From NCBI RefSeq assembly GCF_900113085.1, contig NZ_FOOC01000003.1, positions 264,345 to 328,344 on the forward strand: a DNA stretch of 64,000 bases, in the 5' to 3' direction. The DNA is from Fontimonas thermophila (GTDB taxonomy: Bacteria > Pseudomonadota > Gammaproteobacteria > Nevskiales > Nevskiaceae). The notes beneath the pieces are model-generated. The model ran no database searches. It was not told the origin of the DNA and saw only the letters and a list, made by a program, of their open reading frames with translations. Every line of letters begins with the position of its first letter. Positions within the stretch are counted from its first letter, which is position 1. This document shows positions 47,477 through 61,296 of this stretch, one piece after another. Position numbers and translations under genes: made by a program.

Positions 47477-47977
47477 ATGTCCCGTTGGCGTCCTCCTCCA
47501 GAGAAATCCTCGCCGTACATCACTGCGCAAGGCCATGCGCGCCTGAAGGCTGAGTTCGAATATCTGTGGCGCGAACGCCGGCCGGAAGTGGTCAAGGCGC
47601 TGGCTGCCGCCGCCGCGGAAGGCGACCGCAGCGAGAATGCCGAGTACCAGTACCGCAAGAAAGAGCTGCGCGAAATCGACGCCCGCCTCAAATACCTGAC
47701 CACGCGCTTGCAGGAGGTGACGATCGTCGACGTGCGGCCACGCGACGACGGCAAGGTCTATTTCGGGGCCTGGGTCGAGATCGCCGACGCATCCGGCCAG
47801 ACGCGCCGGTATCGCATCGTCGGCGCCGATGAGGCCGATGCCCAGTCCGGTTTGATCAGTGTCGATTCGCCGGTGGCCCGCGCGCTTCTCGGCAGATCCG
47901 AAGGCGAGCTGGTGCGCGTGGTGCTACCCGGCGGAGTCCAGGAACTGGAAATCGTCGCCGTTTACTACGACGTGTAA
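47477..47977 (+). CDS. greB: Transcript cleavage factor GreB
   Basis: GreB rescues backtracked RNA polymerase by stimulating transcript cleavage. The 166-residue protein has an N-terminal coiled coil with the acidic tip ([27 protein letters not shown], about 47-74), whose [18 protein letters not shown] pattern favours GreB over GreA. The C-terminal FKBP-like domain has [16 protein letters not shown] 47477 ([12 protein letters not shown]) fits. It is convergent with nothing and stands alone after the SDR. Confidence 0.93.
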   Translation: MSRWRPPPEKSSPYITAQGHARLKAEFEYLWRERRPEVVKALAAAAAEGDRSENAEYQYRKKELREIDARLKYLTTRLQEVTIVDVRPRDDGKVYFGAWVEIADASGQTRRYRIVGADEADAQSGLISVDSPVARALLGRSEGELVRVVLPGGVQELEIVAVYYDV

Positions 47978-48100
47978 ATCGGAGCGATAAAGCATCAAGC
48001 GCGAAAGCGCAGGCGCGGGCAAAGCGCGGTCCATGCGCCACCGGCGTATGCGGCCGTGAGCGCATCGGCCTGTACGGCGAGGGGCCGAGAATCGCCGGCC

Positions 48101-48147
48101 TTGACGGCGCAGACGCGTCGGCTTACTGTGAAAACATGACAAATGTC
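48101..48147 (+). promoter_or_regulatory. Promoter and operator-like dyad upstream of the monooxygenase
   Basis: TTGACG (48101-48106) and TACTGT (48124-48129) are separated by exactly 17 bases, one of the best sigma-70 pairs here. Directly downstream, at the expected start site, is GACA-AA-TGTC (48138-48147), a perfect dyad that could bind a repressor. The 268-base gap (47978-48245) has no other supported feature. Confidence 0.55.
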
Positions 48148-48245
48148 GAATATTGGAATCTGCCTCGCCGGACGCAGCGGAGTGCGGCCGGTCCATTGCG
48201 GTTGCGCGGGGCATGGATGAACGCGTCCTGTCGTGGAGAGCAGCC

Positions 48246-49748
48246 ATGAATATTCCCGCACCAGTTCGTCCCCTGCGCGTCGCCATCATCGGTGCTGGTT
48301 TCGGTGGACTGGGCATGGCCTATTACCTGCGCCGCGCCGGGATCGAAGATTTCGTGATTCTCGAAAAAGCCACGGACATCGGCGGGACCTGGCGCGAGAA
48401 CACCTATCCGGGCGCGGCCTGCGACATTCCATCGCATTTTTATTCGTTTTCTTTCGAGCCGCATTACCCCTGGTCGAACCGCTATGCGCCGCAGCCGGAG
48501 ATCCTGGCTTACCTGCGTCATTGCGCGCGCAAGTACGACATCCTGCGCCACGTCCGCTTCAAGGCCGAGGTGACCGATGCGGTCTTCGATGCCGCGCGGG
48601 GTCTGTGGCGGCTTATGCTCGCCGATGGGAGCACCGTCGAGGCCGAGACCGTCGTCAGCGCGGTCGGCCAGCTGCACCGTCCATCGATTCCGGACATCCC
48701 CGGGCGTGATCGCTTCCAGGGACGCATGTTCCATTCCGCACGCTGGGATCACGACTACGAGCTGGATGGCAAGCGTGTGGCCGTCATCGGCACCGGCGCC
48801 AGTGCGATCCAGTTCGTACCGGCGATCGCGCCGCGCCTGCGGCAACTGTACGTCTATCAACGCTCGCCGGGCTGGATCATCCCCAAGTTCGACCATACGT
48901 TCTCGCGCTTCGAACGTTGGCTGTTCGACACCTTTCCGATCCTGCACGACCTCGATCGTCTGCGCATCTACTGCATCACCGAGGCGCTGGCCTACGCCTA
49001 CGAAGGGCACAAGTGGCTGGAGAAGCTGGTCACGGTATTTTCCAAGCTGCAGTACTACATCCAGGTGCGCGATCCGCAGCTGCGCCGCAAGCTCATCCCG
49101 GATTATCCGATCGGCTGCAAGCGCATTCTGCTGACGCGCAACTGGCTGCCGACCCTGACGCGGCCGAATGCCGAGCTCATCACCGATGCGGTCACCGAAA
49201 TCACGGCCTCTGGCGTGCGCAGTGCGGACGGGCGTTTGCGCGAGGTCGATGCGATCATCTGGGGGACCGGGTTTACCGCGACGCAGTTTCTTGCGCCGAT
49301 GCGCGTCGTCGGGCGCGATGGACTGGAGCTGCACAAGACCTGGACGCGCGGCGCGGAGGCCTATCTGGGCATGACCGTCGCCGGTTTTCCCAACTTCTTC
49401 ATGCTCTACGGGCCGAACACGAATCTCGGTTCGGGTTCGATCATCTACATGCTCGAATGCCAGCAGCGTTACGTCGTCCGGATGCTGCAGCGCCGCGCCG
49501 CGGAAAACCTGGGGCCGGTCGAGGTCACACCCGAGGCTCAGAAAGCTTACGTCGAGGAGATGCAGGCACGTAGCCAGAAAACGACGTATGTCGGCGGATG
49601 CCGCAGCTGGTACATCACCGCGGATGGCCGCAATACCAACAACTGGGTGGGATTGATGTACGAATACCGTCGCCGCACGGCCGAGCCGGTGATGGACCAC
49701 TACCGGATATGGCCGTTGCCGGTACGGCCCGTCGCAACCGGTGCGTGA
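48246..49748 (+). CDS. FAD-dependent Baeyer-Villiger-type monooxygenase
   Basis: A 500-residue flavoprotein monooxygenase. It has the FAD-binding GAGFGGLGMAYYL (about 16-28) and GGTWRENTYPGAACDIPSH (about 46-64). The Baeyer-Villiger fingerprint FxGxxxHxxxW appears as FQGRMFHSARW (about 158-168), and the second dinucleotide motif GTGASA follows. Such enzymes insert oxygen into ketones, or oxidise N/S atoms, using NADPH. ATG 48246 is chosen over an open frame 31 codons earlier. Together with the SDR, acyl-CoA dehydrogenase and hydratase it suggests breakdown of a ketone, terpene or steroid-like compound. Confidence 0.85.
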   Translation: MNIPAPVRPLRVAIIGAGFGGLGMAYYLRRAGIEDFVILEKATDIGGTWRENTYPGAACDIPSHFYSFSFEPHYPWSNRYAPQPEILAYLRHCARKYDILRHVRFKAEVTDAVFDAARGLWRLMLADGSTVEAETVVSAVGQLHRPSIPDIPGRDRFQGRMFHSARWDHDYELDGKRVAVIGTGASAIQFVPAIAPRLRQLYVYQRSPGWIIPKFDHTFSRFERWLFDTFPILHDLDRLRIYCITEALAYAYEGHKWLEKLVTVFSKLQYYIQVRDPQLRRKLIPDYPIGCKRILLTRNWLPTLTRPNAELITDAVTEITASGVRSADGRLREVDAIIWGTGFTATQFLAPMRVVGRDGLELHKTWTRGAEAYLGMTVAGFPNFFMLYGPNTNLGSGSIIYMLECQQRYVVRMLQRRAAENLGPVEVTPEAQKAYVEEMQARSQKTTYVGGCRSWYITADGRNTNNWVGLMYEYRRRTAEPVMDHYRIWPLPVRPVATGA

Positions 49749-49793
49749 AGGTCATTGTTCCGATCCATCTTTTGTCCTCCCGAGAACCCAGGC

Positions 49794-50933
49794 ATGCAGC
49801 GCAAACCTTTGCCCCCCGAGATGGACCTGTTCCGCGATGCCGCGCGCAGGTTCTTCCAGACCGAGATCGGACCGCACTCCGAGCGCTGGCGCGCCGCCGG
49901 CATCGTCGATCGCGAGGCTTACCGCAAGGCAGGGGCCGCAGGCTTTTTGTGCATCTGGGCGGACGAATCTTATGGTGGGCTCGGCCTTGATGATTTTCGC
50001 TACGAACAAATCCTCATCGAGGAAAACGCCGCCCACGGCGACAGCGGTTTTCTGATGTCTTTGCACAGCCGCCTGGTGGCGCCGTATTTCCGTCATTTCG
50101 GCACGGCGGAACAGCAGCGGCGGTTCATCCCGCACTTCGTCAGCGGCGAGAAGATTCTCGCGATTGCGATGACGGAACCCGACGCCGGGTCGGATCTCGC
50201 CGGCATCAAGACGAGGGCCGAGGACAAAGGCGACTACTGGCTGCTCAACGGCGCCAAGACCTATATCTCCAACGGCATCCTCGCCGACGTGGTCATCGTC
50301 GCCGCCCGCACGCATCCGGACAATCCGCATGGCCTGACGCTGTTCATCGTCGAGCGCGGCATGGAGGGTTTCGAGCGCGGACGCATGCTCAAGAAGATGG
50401 GCATGAAATCCCAGGATACCGCCGAACTGTTCTTCCGCGACGTCAAGATTCCCAAGGAGAACGTGCTGGGCGCGGTCCACGGCGGCTTTTATCACCTGAT
50501 GAAAGGGCTGGTCGAGGAACGCCTGATCGCCGCCTGCGGCAACATCGCCGCCGCGCGTGTCGCGATGGAGTTGACCAAGGCGTTCGTGCGCCAGCGCAAG
50601 GTGTTCGGCAAGCCGCTGTCCAAGATGCAGAACACGCGCTTCAAGCTCGCGGCGCTGGATGCCGAAATCGAGATCGCGCAGACTTTCGTCGACCGCTGCG
50701 TCGAGGAGCACAACGAAGGCCGGCTCAGCGCCGAGGACGCCGCGCGCGCCAAGCTGTACACCAGCGAGCTCAATGGCCGCATGGTCGATGAGGGTGTGCA
50801 ACTACACGGCGGAGCCGGTTACATGGAGGAATATCGGATCTGCCGGTTGTACGAGGATGAACGCATCCACCGCATCCTCGCGGGCACCTCGGAAATCATG
50901 AAGGAAATCATCGCCCGCTCGATCCTCGACTGA
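49794..50933 (+). CDS. Acyl-CoA dehydrogenase
   Basis: A 379-residue FAD enzyme that oxidises acyl-CoA at the alpha-beta bond. It has AMTEPDAGSDLAGIKT (about 123-138), the adenine-binding TYISNGILADVVIV (about 156-169), RQRKVFGKPLSKMQNTRF and LHGGAGYMEEYRICRLYEDERIHRILAGTSEI (split at about 336-367). The catalytic glutamate cannot be identified with certainty. ATG 49794 (MQRKPLPPEMD) is the likely start; the open frame begins 13 codons earlier. It is followed 9 bases later by an enoyl-CoA hydratase, so the two form a two-step beta-oxidation pair. Confidence 0.88.
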   Translation: MQRKPLPPEMDLFRDAARRFFQTEIGPHSERWRAAGIVDREAYRKAGAAGFLCIWADESYGGLGLDDFRYEQILIEENAAHGDSGFLMSLHSRLVAPYFRHFGTAEQQRRFIPHFVSGEKILAIAMTEPDAGSDLAGIKTRAEDKGDYWLLNGAKTYISNGILADVVIVAARTHPDNPHGLTLFIVERGMEGFERGRMLKKMGMKSQDTAELFFRDVKIPKENVLGAVHGGFYHLMKGLVEERLIAACGNIAAARVAMELTKAFVRQRKVFGKPLSKMQNTRFKLAALDAEIEIAQTFVDRCVEEHNEGRLSAEDAARAKLYTSELNGRMVDEGVQLHGGAGYMEEYRICRLYEDERIHRILAGTSEIMKEIIARSILD

Positions 50934-50942
50934 GAGTTGCGT

Positions 50943-51743
50943 ATGGACGAACGAAGCCTGCTGTGTGCGGTCGAGGACCGTGTCGCGGTGATCCGCTTGA
51001 ACCGACCCAAGACACTCAACGCACTGACGCCGGATCTGCTCGACGGGCTACGCCGTGCGATCGAAGGCTACGCGGCGGACGATGCCGTGGGCGCGATCCT
51101 GCTCACCGGGGAGGGGCGCGGTTTCTCATCGGGCGCGGATCTCATCGCCAACGCGGCGCAGCCGCCGCGCGATGCCGAGGGCAGGCTCGACCTGGGCCAT
51201 GCGCTCGAGGCCTGCTATAACCCGCTCGTGTTGCAGATGCGCACTTGTCCGAAGCCGATCATCGCCGCGGTCAATGGCATGGCCGCCGGTGCCGGTGCCA
51301 GCCTCGCGCTGATGGCGGATCTGACCCTGGCGGCGCGTTCGGCGTATTTCCTGCAGGCCTTCGTCCACATCGGGCTGATCCCGGATGCCGGGGCAACCTG
51401 GATTCTGCCGCGTCTGGTTGGGGCGCAGCGCGCCATGGGACTGGCCCTGCTCGGCGAGCGCCTTTCGGCACAGGATGCGAAGGACTGGGGGCTGATCTGG
51501 GATGTCGTCGATGACGAACAGCTTCTGCCGACGGCGCTGGCACTGGCGCGGCGGCTGGCATCCGGCCCGGGGCTGGCCATTGCGCGCATCAAGCGCGCGC
51601 TGCAGGCGGCGCTCGGTAATGATCTGACTGTGCAGTTGCAGCTCGAGGCCGAGTTGCAGCGTGAATGCGGGCGCACGCAGGATTTCATCGAAGGCGCGGC
51701 GGCCTTCGTCCAGAAGCGGCCGCCCCGGTTCCGCAATCGTTGA
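50943..51743 (+). CDS. Enoyl-CoA hydratase/isomerase (PaaG-like)
   Basis: A 266-residue crotonase-fold enzyme. NRPKTLNALTPDLL (about 22-35), the first oxyanion region GEGRGFSSGADL (about 59-70) and CPKPIIAAVNGMAAGAGASLALMADLTL (split at about 102-128) mark the family. IGLIPDAGATWILPRLVG (about 142-159) has Asp rather than Glu at the usual second acid site, which is also seen in PaaG-type isomerases. ATG 50943 is preferred to the TTG at 50937. It pairs with the acyl-CoA dehydrogenase upstream. Confidence 0.87.
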   Translation: MDERSLLCAVEDRVAVIRLNRPKTLNALTPDLLDGLRRAIEGYAADDAVGAILLTGEGRGFSSGADLIANAAQPPRDAEGRLDLGHALEACYNPLVLQMRTCPKPIIAAVNGMAAGAGASLALMADLTLAARSAYFLQAFVHIGLIPDAGATWILPRLVGAQRAMGLALLGERLSAQDAKDWGLIWDVVDDEQLLPTALALARRLASGPGLAIARIKRALQAALGNDLTVQLQLEAELQRECGRTQDFIEGAAAFVQKRPPRFRNR

Positions 51744-52068
51744 AGGCGCGCCTCGCTGGGCGATCTCATCGGTGCTCGTCCGCTGCCGGTACGGTGTCGA
51801 TTGCGCGTATACTCGCCGCCGGCAGTGCGGCTGGATGAGCCCGTGCAACCCTTGCCCGTCGCCCGGCGCGGAAGGTGTGCGGGATGAGGCTTGACGCACG
51901 CAGTCGGTAAGCCAGACCCGGGCGGTGTAGCCGCCTATGCCGTATCGGGCATCCGCAGCATCTACCGCAGCATCTGCTTGGAAATACAAAGCCGTTCGAG
52001 TGAGGGTCTCACAATGGCGTGCAGGTGACGGCACGTCATTGTCCTTGCTCCAGTATCCGGAGGTTTTC
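51744..52068 (+). promoter_or_regulatory. Long structured leader of astC/argD
   Basis: A 325-base gap. TATACT (51808-51813) is a candidate -10, so the transcript would have a leader of about 250 bases. The leader holds GGCGG/CCGCC near 51921-51935, the direct repeat CCGCAGCATCT twice (51953-51963, 51965-51975), a small stem GTGAG/CTCAC (52000-52012) and a strong stem ACAATGGCGTGC/GCACGTCATTGT (52011-52042, 12 pairs with one G-U). The last two share bases and exclude each other. The strong stem ends 26 bases before the ATG; no T-tract follows, so it is not an intrinsic terminator. CCGGAGG serves as ribosome-binding site. No known riboswitch consensus is recognised. Confidence 0.5.
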
Positions 52069-53295
<1,227 letters not shown>

Positions 53296-53311
53296 AAAGC
53301 TCCGCGCGGTT

Positions 53312-54079
53312 TCAGCGTACCAGTGGCCAGAACACGCGTTCGCCTTGCAGCTCGAAGACCACGCCATCCGGCGTGATGTCCACGATGACGGGGCCGCTGT
53401 CCAGGGCCTGGCCTTCGCGGTAGCGGCGGCCGTCGATCATGACCCAGCGTTTCTCCGCAAGCGGGTCATAGACGTGCACTTGCAGGTTCAAAGCCGGGAA
53501 TTGCGCGCGAAACGCCGGCGGCATGTCGCGTAGCAGCGGCGGCGCGCCGCTGGGCGGCAGCGGTGGTTCGGGTTTCGCGGTATCCGGTATCTGCGCCGGG
53601 GGTTCGGTCGGCGCCGTCGGCTCCGGCATCGATGGTGGCGCGCTGGTTTCGGCCGGCCGTGCGCTCTGTTCGACCGCCGGCGGTGGCGTGGCGGCGCGAT
53701 CGGGTGCACGGGCCTGGAAAGGCGGGGTGACGTCGTCCAGGGTCGCGATCGCGCTGTCGTCCTCGAACACCGGTAATCCGCCCAGCGGCGGGGATTCGGC
53801 GTCGGCTGCGGCGGCCTGGAGTATCGGTTGCGGCAGGTCGCCAGGCTGGGGTTGTGCAGCCGGTGCCGGCATCGATTGCGCCGGTGCGGGGGGGCGTCGT
53901 AGCCACCACGCCGCGAGCATTGCAAGAAGCAGGATCAGCGTCGCCGCCGCGAGCGCGAGCAGGCGCGGATTACGCCGCTGCACGGGCGGCGCGACGGTGA
54001 CCAGTGTTTCGGCGCTCGGAGCCTGCCCGAGCGTGCGTTCGCGCTCGGCCCGGCGCAGGGCGTCGAGGATGTAGCTCAC
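53312..54079 (-). CDS. gspB: Type II secretion accessory protein GspB
   Basis: GspB (ExeB) is the inner-membrane partner of GspA that helps the secretin cross peptidoglycan. The 255-residue protein starts SYILDALRRAERER, the family opening, with one membrane helix at about 42-64 and a long Pro/Ala-rich periplasmic stretch. The C-terminal GspB domain (about 185-255) contains VHVYDPLAEKRWVMIDGRRY and ITPDGVVFELQGERVFWPL. GTG 54079 overlaps the gspA TGA (GTGA), so it is translationally coupled to gspA. Confidence 0.88.
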   Translation of the reverse strand: MSYILDALRRAERERTLGQAPSAETLVTVAPPVQRRNPRLLALAAATLILLLAMLAAWWLRRPPAPAQSMPAPAAQPQPGDLPQPILQAAAADAESPPLGGLPVFEDDSAIATLDDVTPPFQARAPDRAATPPPAVEQSARPAETSAPPSMPEPTAPTEPPAQIPDTAKPEPPLPPSGAPPLLRDMPPAFRAQFPALNLQVHVYDPLAEKRWVMIDGRRYREGQALDSGPVIVDITPDGVVFELQGERVFWPLVR

Positions 54080-55734
54080 GGCCGCCCTCCGCTCAAGGTG
54101 GGCGTGTCCGGAAGGCCATCGCTGAGTGCGATCAGCGTGCGGATGCCGGCGACGCCATCCGCGACGAGACCGCGCTCGGCCTGAAAGGATTTGAGGGCCG
54201 CAGCCAGCCTCTCGTCGAACTGTGTCGGCACCGGCGTGGGCACGGGAACTCCGCTGGATTCGGCGAGCCGGCGCCACAGGGTGGGGATGTCCGGTCCGCT
54301 GCTGCCGGGGCCGACATACGTCCATTGCGTCGGGCGTCGCCACAGCAGCAGGAATTCGCCGGACCATACGCTGTCGAGATCGGCCCGGCGCAGGCGCAGC
54401 GGACCGAGCACGGTATCGAGCAGTGCATGTTCCTTGCCCAGTTCGAGCAGCAGGAAATGCTGTTCGCCGGAGCCCGGCAGCTTGAGCGTCAGGATCGCTG
54501 GCCGGTCCATCTGTTCGAGATCGGTCCACTCGCCTTGCGTGCGATAGCATTCCAGTGCGCGCACGCGCAGCGCGGCGCAGACGTTTTCACCACTCGGGAT
54601 TACCAAACGCGGCTCCCACAGCCGGATCAGCCGCCCGACCACGATGCTCAGTGGCTGTGCGGTCCGCTCCAGATCCTCGATCGTGGCAAGCGGCAGCTTG
54701 GGCATCAGCACGGGCGGCGGTGTGTCGGTCGCCGTGTCGGTCGTCGCGTCGGTCGGCGGTGGCGGCGGTGAGGGTTGGGGCGCCGCCGGATGGACTGTCG
54801 CGAGCAGCGGTTCGTCGCGGGTGTAGCTGTAAATGAACAGTGCCGTGCACACCAGCAGCGCGACGAGCCAGGCCGCTTCGATCCAGCGCCAGCGCAGCGG
54901 CGCGCCCGGGTCGAAAACCTGCGGTAACGCGCCCATGGCTTCGCGGGCGGCCTTGCGGACGGTTTTGGCATCGACGGTGCGCAGGTGTTGCGCATACGCG
55001 CCGAGCAGCGCGCGGTCGCAGATGATGTTGATCAGCCGCGGCACGCCGCGCGAGTACCGGTGAACGAGATCCAGCGCGCGCGGCGAGAAGATCGGCGCGC
55101 GGCAGCCGGCCACCCGCAGGCGATGTTCGACGTACTCGCGCGTCTCCTGCGCCGAGAGCGGTGTCAGGTGATAGCGCGCCGTGATACGGCTGGCGAGCTG
55201 GCGCAGGTCCGGCCGTGCCAGCAGTGCGGACAGCTCGGGCTGACCGATCAGCATGATCCGCAGCAGTTTCTCCTTGCTCGTCTCCAGGTTGGTCAGCAGC
55301 CGCACCTGCTCGAGTACCCCCGGGGTCAGATTCTGGGCTTCGTCGATGATCAGCACGGTGCGGCGGCCGGCGGCATGTGCACGCAAGAGATGCTCGTTGA
55401 GCGCATCCACCAGCGTTTTGAGCGTTGCGCCCTCGCGCTGGTAGGGGACGTTCAGCTCATCGCAAATGGACTGTACGAATTCCTGTTCGCTCTGCCGCGG
55501 ATTGTGGATCATCGCGACATCCACGTCCGACAGCTTCTGCTCGAGCAGCGTGCGCACGATCGTGGTTTTGCCGGTGCCGACCTCCCCGGTGAGCTGCACG
55601 AAACCACCATATTGACCGGTGCCGTACAGCAGATGCCCCAGCGCCTCTTGATGGCGCGGGGACATGTACAGAAAAGCTGGGTCCGGGGTGATGGAAAAAG
55701 GCATCTCCCGGAGCTGGAAAAACTCGGTGTACAC
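54076..55734 (-). CDS. gspA: Type II secretion AAA+ protein GspA
   Basis: GspA (ExeA) is an inner-membrane ATPase with a periplasmic peptidoglycan-binding end. The 552-residue protein starts YTEFFQLREMPFSITPDP, the ExeA opening. It has Walker A GEVGTGKT (50-57), Walker B VLIIDEAQNL near 117-126, a membrane helix near 275-295 and a Pro/Thr-rich linker. A C-terminal peptidoglycan-binding domain ends FDERLAAALKSFQAERGLVADGVAG (split at about 500-530). GTG 55734 is chosen because the family starts there; the frame extends far upstream into elaA and is rejected. gspCDEF lie 46 kb away. Confidence 0.9.
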   Translation of the reverse strand: MYTEFFQLREMPFSITPDPAFLYMSPRHQEALGHLLYGTGQYGGFVQLTGEVGTGKTTIVRTLLEQKLSDVDVAMIHNPRQSEQEFVQSICDELNVPYQREGATLKTLVDALNEHLLRAHAAGRRTVLIIDEAQNLTPGVLEQVRLLTNLETSKEKLLRIMLIGQPELSALLARPDLRQLASRITARYHLTPLSAQETREYVEHRLRVAGCRAPIFSPRALDLVHRYSRGVPRLINIICDRALLGAYAQHLRTVDAKTVRKAAREAMGALPQVFDPGAPLRWRWIEAAWLVALLVCTALFIYSYTRDEPLLATVHPAAPQPSPPPPPTDATTDTATDTPPPVLMPKLPLATIEDLERTAQPLSIVVGRLIRLWEPRLVIPSGENVCAALRVRALECYRTQGEWTDLEQMDRPAILTLKLPGSGEQHFLLLELGKEHALLDTVLGPLRLRRADLDSVWSGEFLLLWRRPTQWTYVGPGSSGPDIPTLWRRLAESSGVPVPTPVPTQFDERLAAALKSFQAERGLVADGVAGIRTLIALSDGLPDTPTLSGGRP

Positions 55735-55759
55735 GGGTCGGATGGTGGATGACGTCTGG

Positions 55760-55765
55760 AGTATA
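55760..55765 (-). promoter_or_regulatory. Candidate -10 box for gspA
   Basis: Read leftward, GGCTATACTCC contains TATACT exactly 25 bases before the gspA GTG, just before the elaA stop region. It is the same box and distance as at ftsK. No -35 was found, but it suggests gspAB is not simply the tail of the AST operon. Confidence 0.4.
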
Positions 55766-55769
55766 GCCT

Positions 55770-56224
55770 TCAGGGGGTCTTGCGCAGCATGTCGATGTGG
55801 GGAATGCCGTCTTCCAGATAAGGAGCCGAGATCGGCGCAAAACCAAGCGAGGCGTAAAACCGTTGCAAGTGCGCCTGGCCGGAGAGAAACACGCTCTGCC
55901 CCGGATAGCGTTCGGCGCACTGCATGAGTGCTTCGCGCATCGCGCGGCGCCCCAAGCCGCCGCCGCGCGCCGATGGGTGCACGACCAGGCGGCCGATGGC
56001 GACTTGCGGCACTTTCACGCCCGGCGGCAGCAGGCGCAGATAGGCGAGCAGGTTCCCGTCCGTATCGTGACCGCACAGGTGCAGGCACCGTGGATCCAGT
56101 CCATCGATGTCGGCGTAGGCGCACTGCTGCTCGACGATGAACACATCCGCGCGCAGCCTGAGTAGGCCATACAGCGTATCGGCATCGAGCGCATGCCAGT
56201 CGTACCAGCGAAAGACGACGTCGG

Positions 56225-56228
<4 letters not shown>
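55770..56228 (-). CDS. GNAT acetyltransferase, ElaA family
   Basis: A 152-residue GNAT-fold acetyltransferase of the ElaA family. The N-terminus [29 protein letters not shown] (split, residues about 7-35) and the acetyl-CoA motif [18 protein letters not shown] (about 79-96) are typical. The substrate is unknown. The ATG overlaps the astB stop as ATGA, so it is coupled to astB and is the last gene of the AST run. It could modify a pathway intermediate or an unrelated target. Confidence 0.82.
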
Positions 56229-60080
<3,852 letters not shown>

Positions 60081-60081
60081 G

Positions 60082-61296
60082 TCAGTTCCAGCACAGTTCG
60101 CCGCTGGCCAGGCGCAACAGCAGCAGCGCGCAGATCTTCGCGCGCTCGGTCAGCGAGGAGATGCGCATGCGTTCCTGGTCGGAGTGGATGTCGCGCCCGA
60201 CGACGCCGAGGTTGTCCACGTTGGGCAGTCCGTAGGCGGCGAGGTTGTTGCCGTCGCAGCAACCACCGGTCGGTTTGAAGGTCAGCGGGGTGCCGAGGCG
60301 CTGGCCGCAGTCCGCGAGCAGGTCCATGAGTCTGCGATGATGCGCATCGACGATTTTGGGCGGGCGTGTGAAGCCGCCGCGCAGCGTGATGCGGATGCCG
60401 TCGCGCTGGCTTTGCGCGAGGAGGGTCTCGAGCCGGGTCTGGACCCAGGCGGCGTCATCGGGGTGCGCCGTACGCACGTTGAACTTGAATACGCACAAGT
60501 CCGGGACGACGTTGAGTGCACCGCCGCCGTGGGCATAACCGGGATTGAAGGTGACGCCCTCGCGCTGACCGTTGAGGCGGTCGATCGCTTGGATGATGCC
60601 CGCGGCGGCGCACAGCGCATTGCGCCCCGCTTCCGGATTGCGCCCGGCGTGCGCGGCGCGGCCATGCACGATCACATCGAAATTGCCGCTGCCCTTGCGC
60701 GCCGAGGCGAGACTGCCATCCGGCAGGGCGGGTTCGAAGATCAGCCCGAAATGATGGCGGGCTGCGGCTTCCCTGAGCAGCGGATCCGAACCCTGCGAGC
60801 CCACTTCCTCGTCCGGGTTGAGCAGCACCTCCCAGCCGATGTGCGCGCGCCACGGGCTGCGTTCGAGCGCGGCCAGGGCCGCCCACATGACCATCAACCC
60901 GCCCTTGAGGTCTGCAACTCCGGGTCCATGCAGGGTGTCCTCGTCCTCCTGTCGTGCGTGCTGGAACGGGTGCTCGGGTGCGAACACCGTATCGAGATGC
61001 CCGCCCAGAAAGATCTGCAGCGGCGCCTCCGGACGCTGGCGCAGCCGCAACGCGGGGCCGAGCGGGGTTTCGCACAACCTGCCGTCGTCCGCCGTCGTGC
61101 GCAGCGGCGCAACGTCGATCCACTCATGCGTGCAACCCAGCGGTGCGAAGTATGCGAGCATCTCCTCAGCCACCGCGCGGACTCCTGCCGCGTTCAGGCT
61201 GCCCGAATTGCGGTTCGCAAGGCGCAGCACCGCGTCGCGCAGCATGGGGAGCTGTGCGTCGATCCACGTCAGGTGCGGGCGAAAATCCTCTCGCAT
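60082..61296 (-). CDS. M20 family hydrolase in the AST operon
   Basis: A 404-residue zinc-dependent M20 peptidase/deacylase of the carboxypeptidase G2/DapE group. Zinc and catalytic sites are visible: GGHLDTVF (about 93-100), GPGVADLKGG (about 119-128), NPDEEVGSQGSD (about 153-164) and, in the last third, KPTGGCCDGNN and the C-terminal region near DNLGVVGRDIH with the final histidine. It heads the operon, one base before astA. AstE, which removes succinate from succinylglutamate, is not found in this window, so this enzyme may replace it. DapE does a comparable desuccinylation, which makes the idea reasonable but unproven. Confidence 0.8.
   Translation of the reverse strand: MREDFRPHLTWIDAQLPMLRDAVLRLANRNSGSLNAAGVRAVAEEMLAYFAPLGCTHEWIDVAPLRTTADDGRLCETPLGPALRLRQRPEAPLQIFLGGHLDTVFAPEHPFQHARQEDEDTLHGPGVADLKGGLMVMWAALAALERSPWRAHIGWEVLLNPDEEVGSQGSDPLLREAAARHHFGLIFEPALPDGSLASARKGSGNFDVIVHGRAAHAGRNPEAGRNALCAAAGIIQAIDRLNGQREGVTFNPGYAHGGGALNVVPDLCVFKFNVRTAHPDDAAWVQTRLETLLAQSQRDGIRITLRGGFTRPPKIVDAHHRRLMDLLADCGQRLGTPLTFKPTGGCCDGNNLAAYGLPNVDNLGVVGRDIHSDQERMRISSLTERAKICALLLLRLASGELCWN

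Noticed and set aside
51814..52068. Cobalamin riboswitch in the astC leader
   Set aside because: A GTAAGCCAGACCCGGGCGG stretch looks vaguely like the 3' end of that class, but the conserved core elements of the riboswitch are absent and the gene context does not fit.
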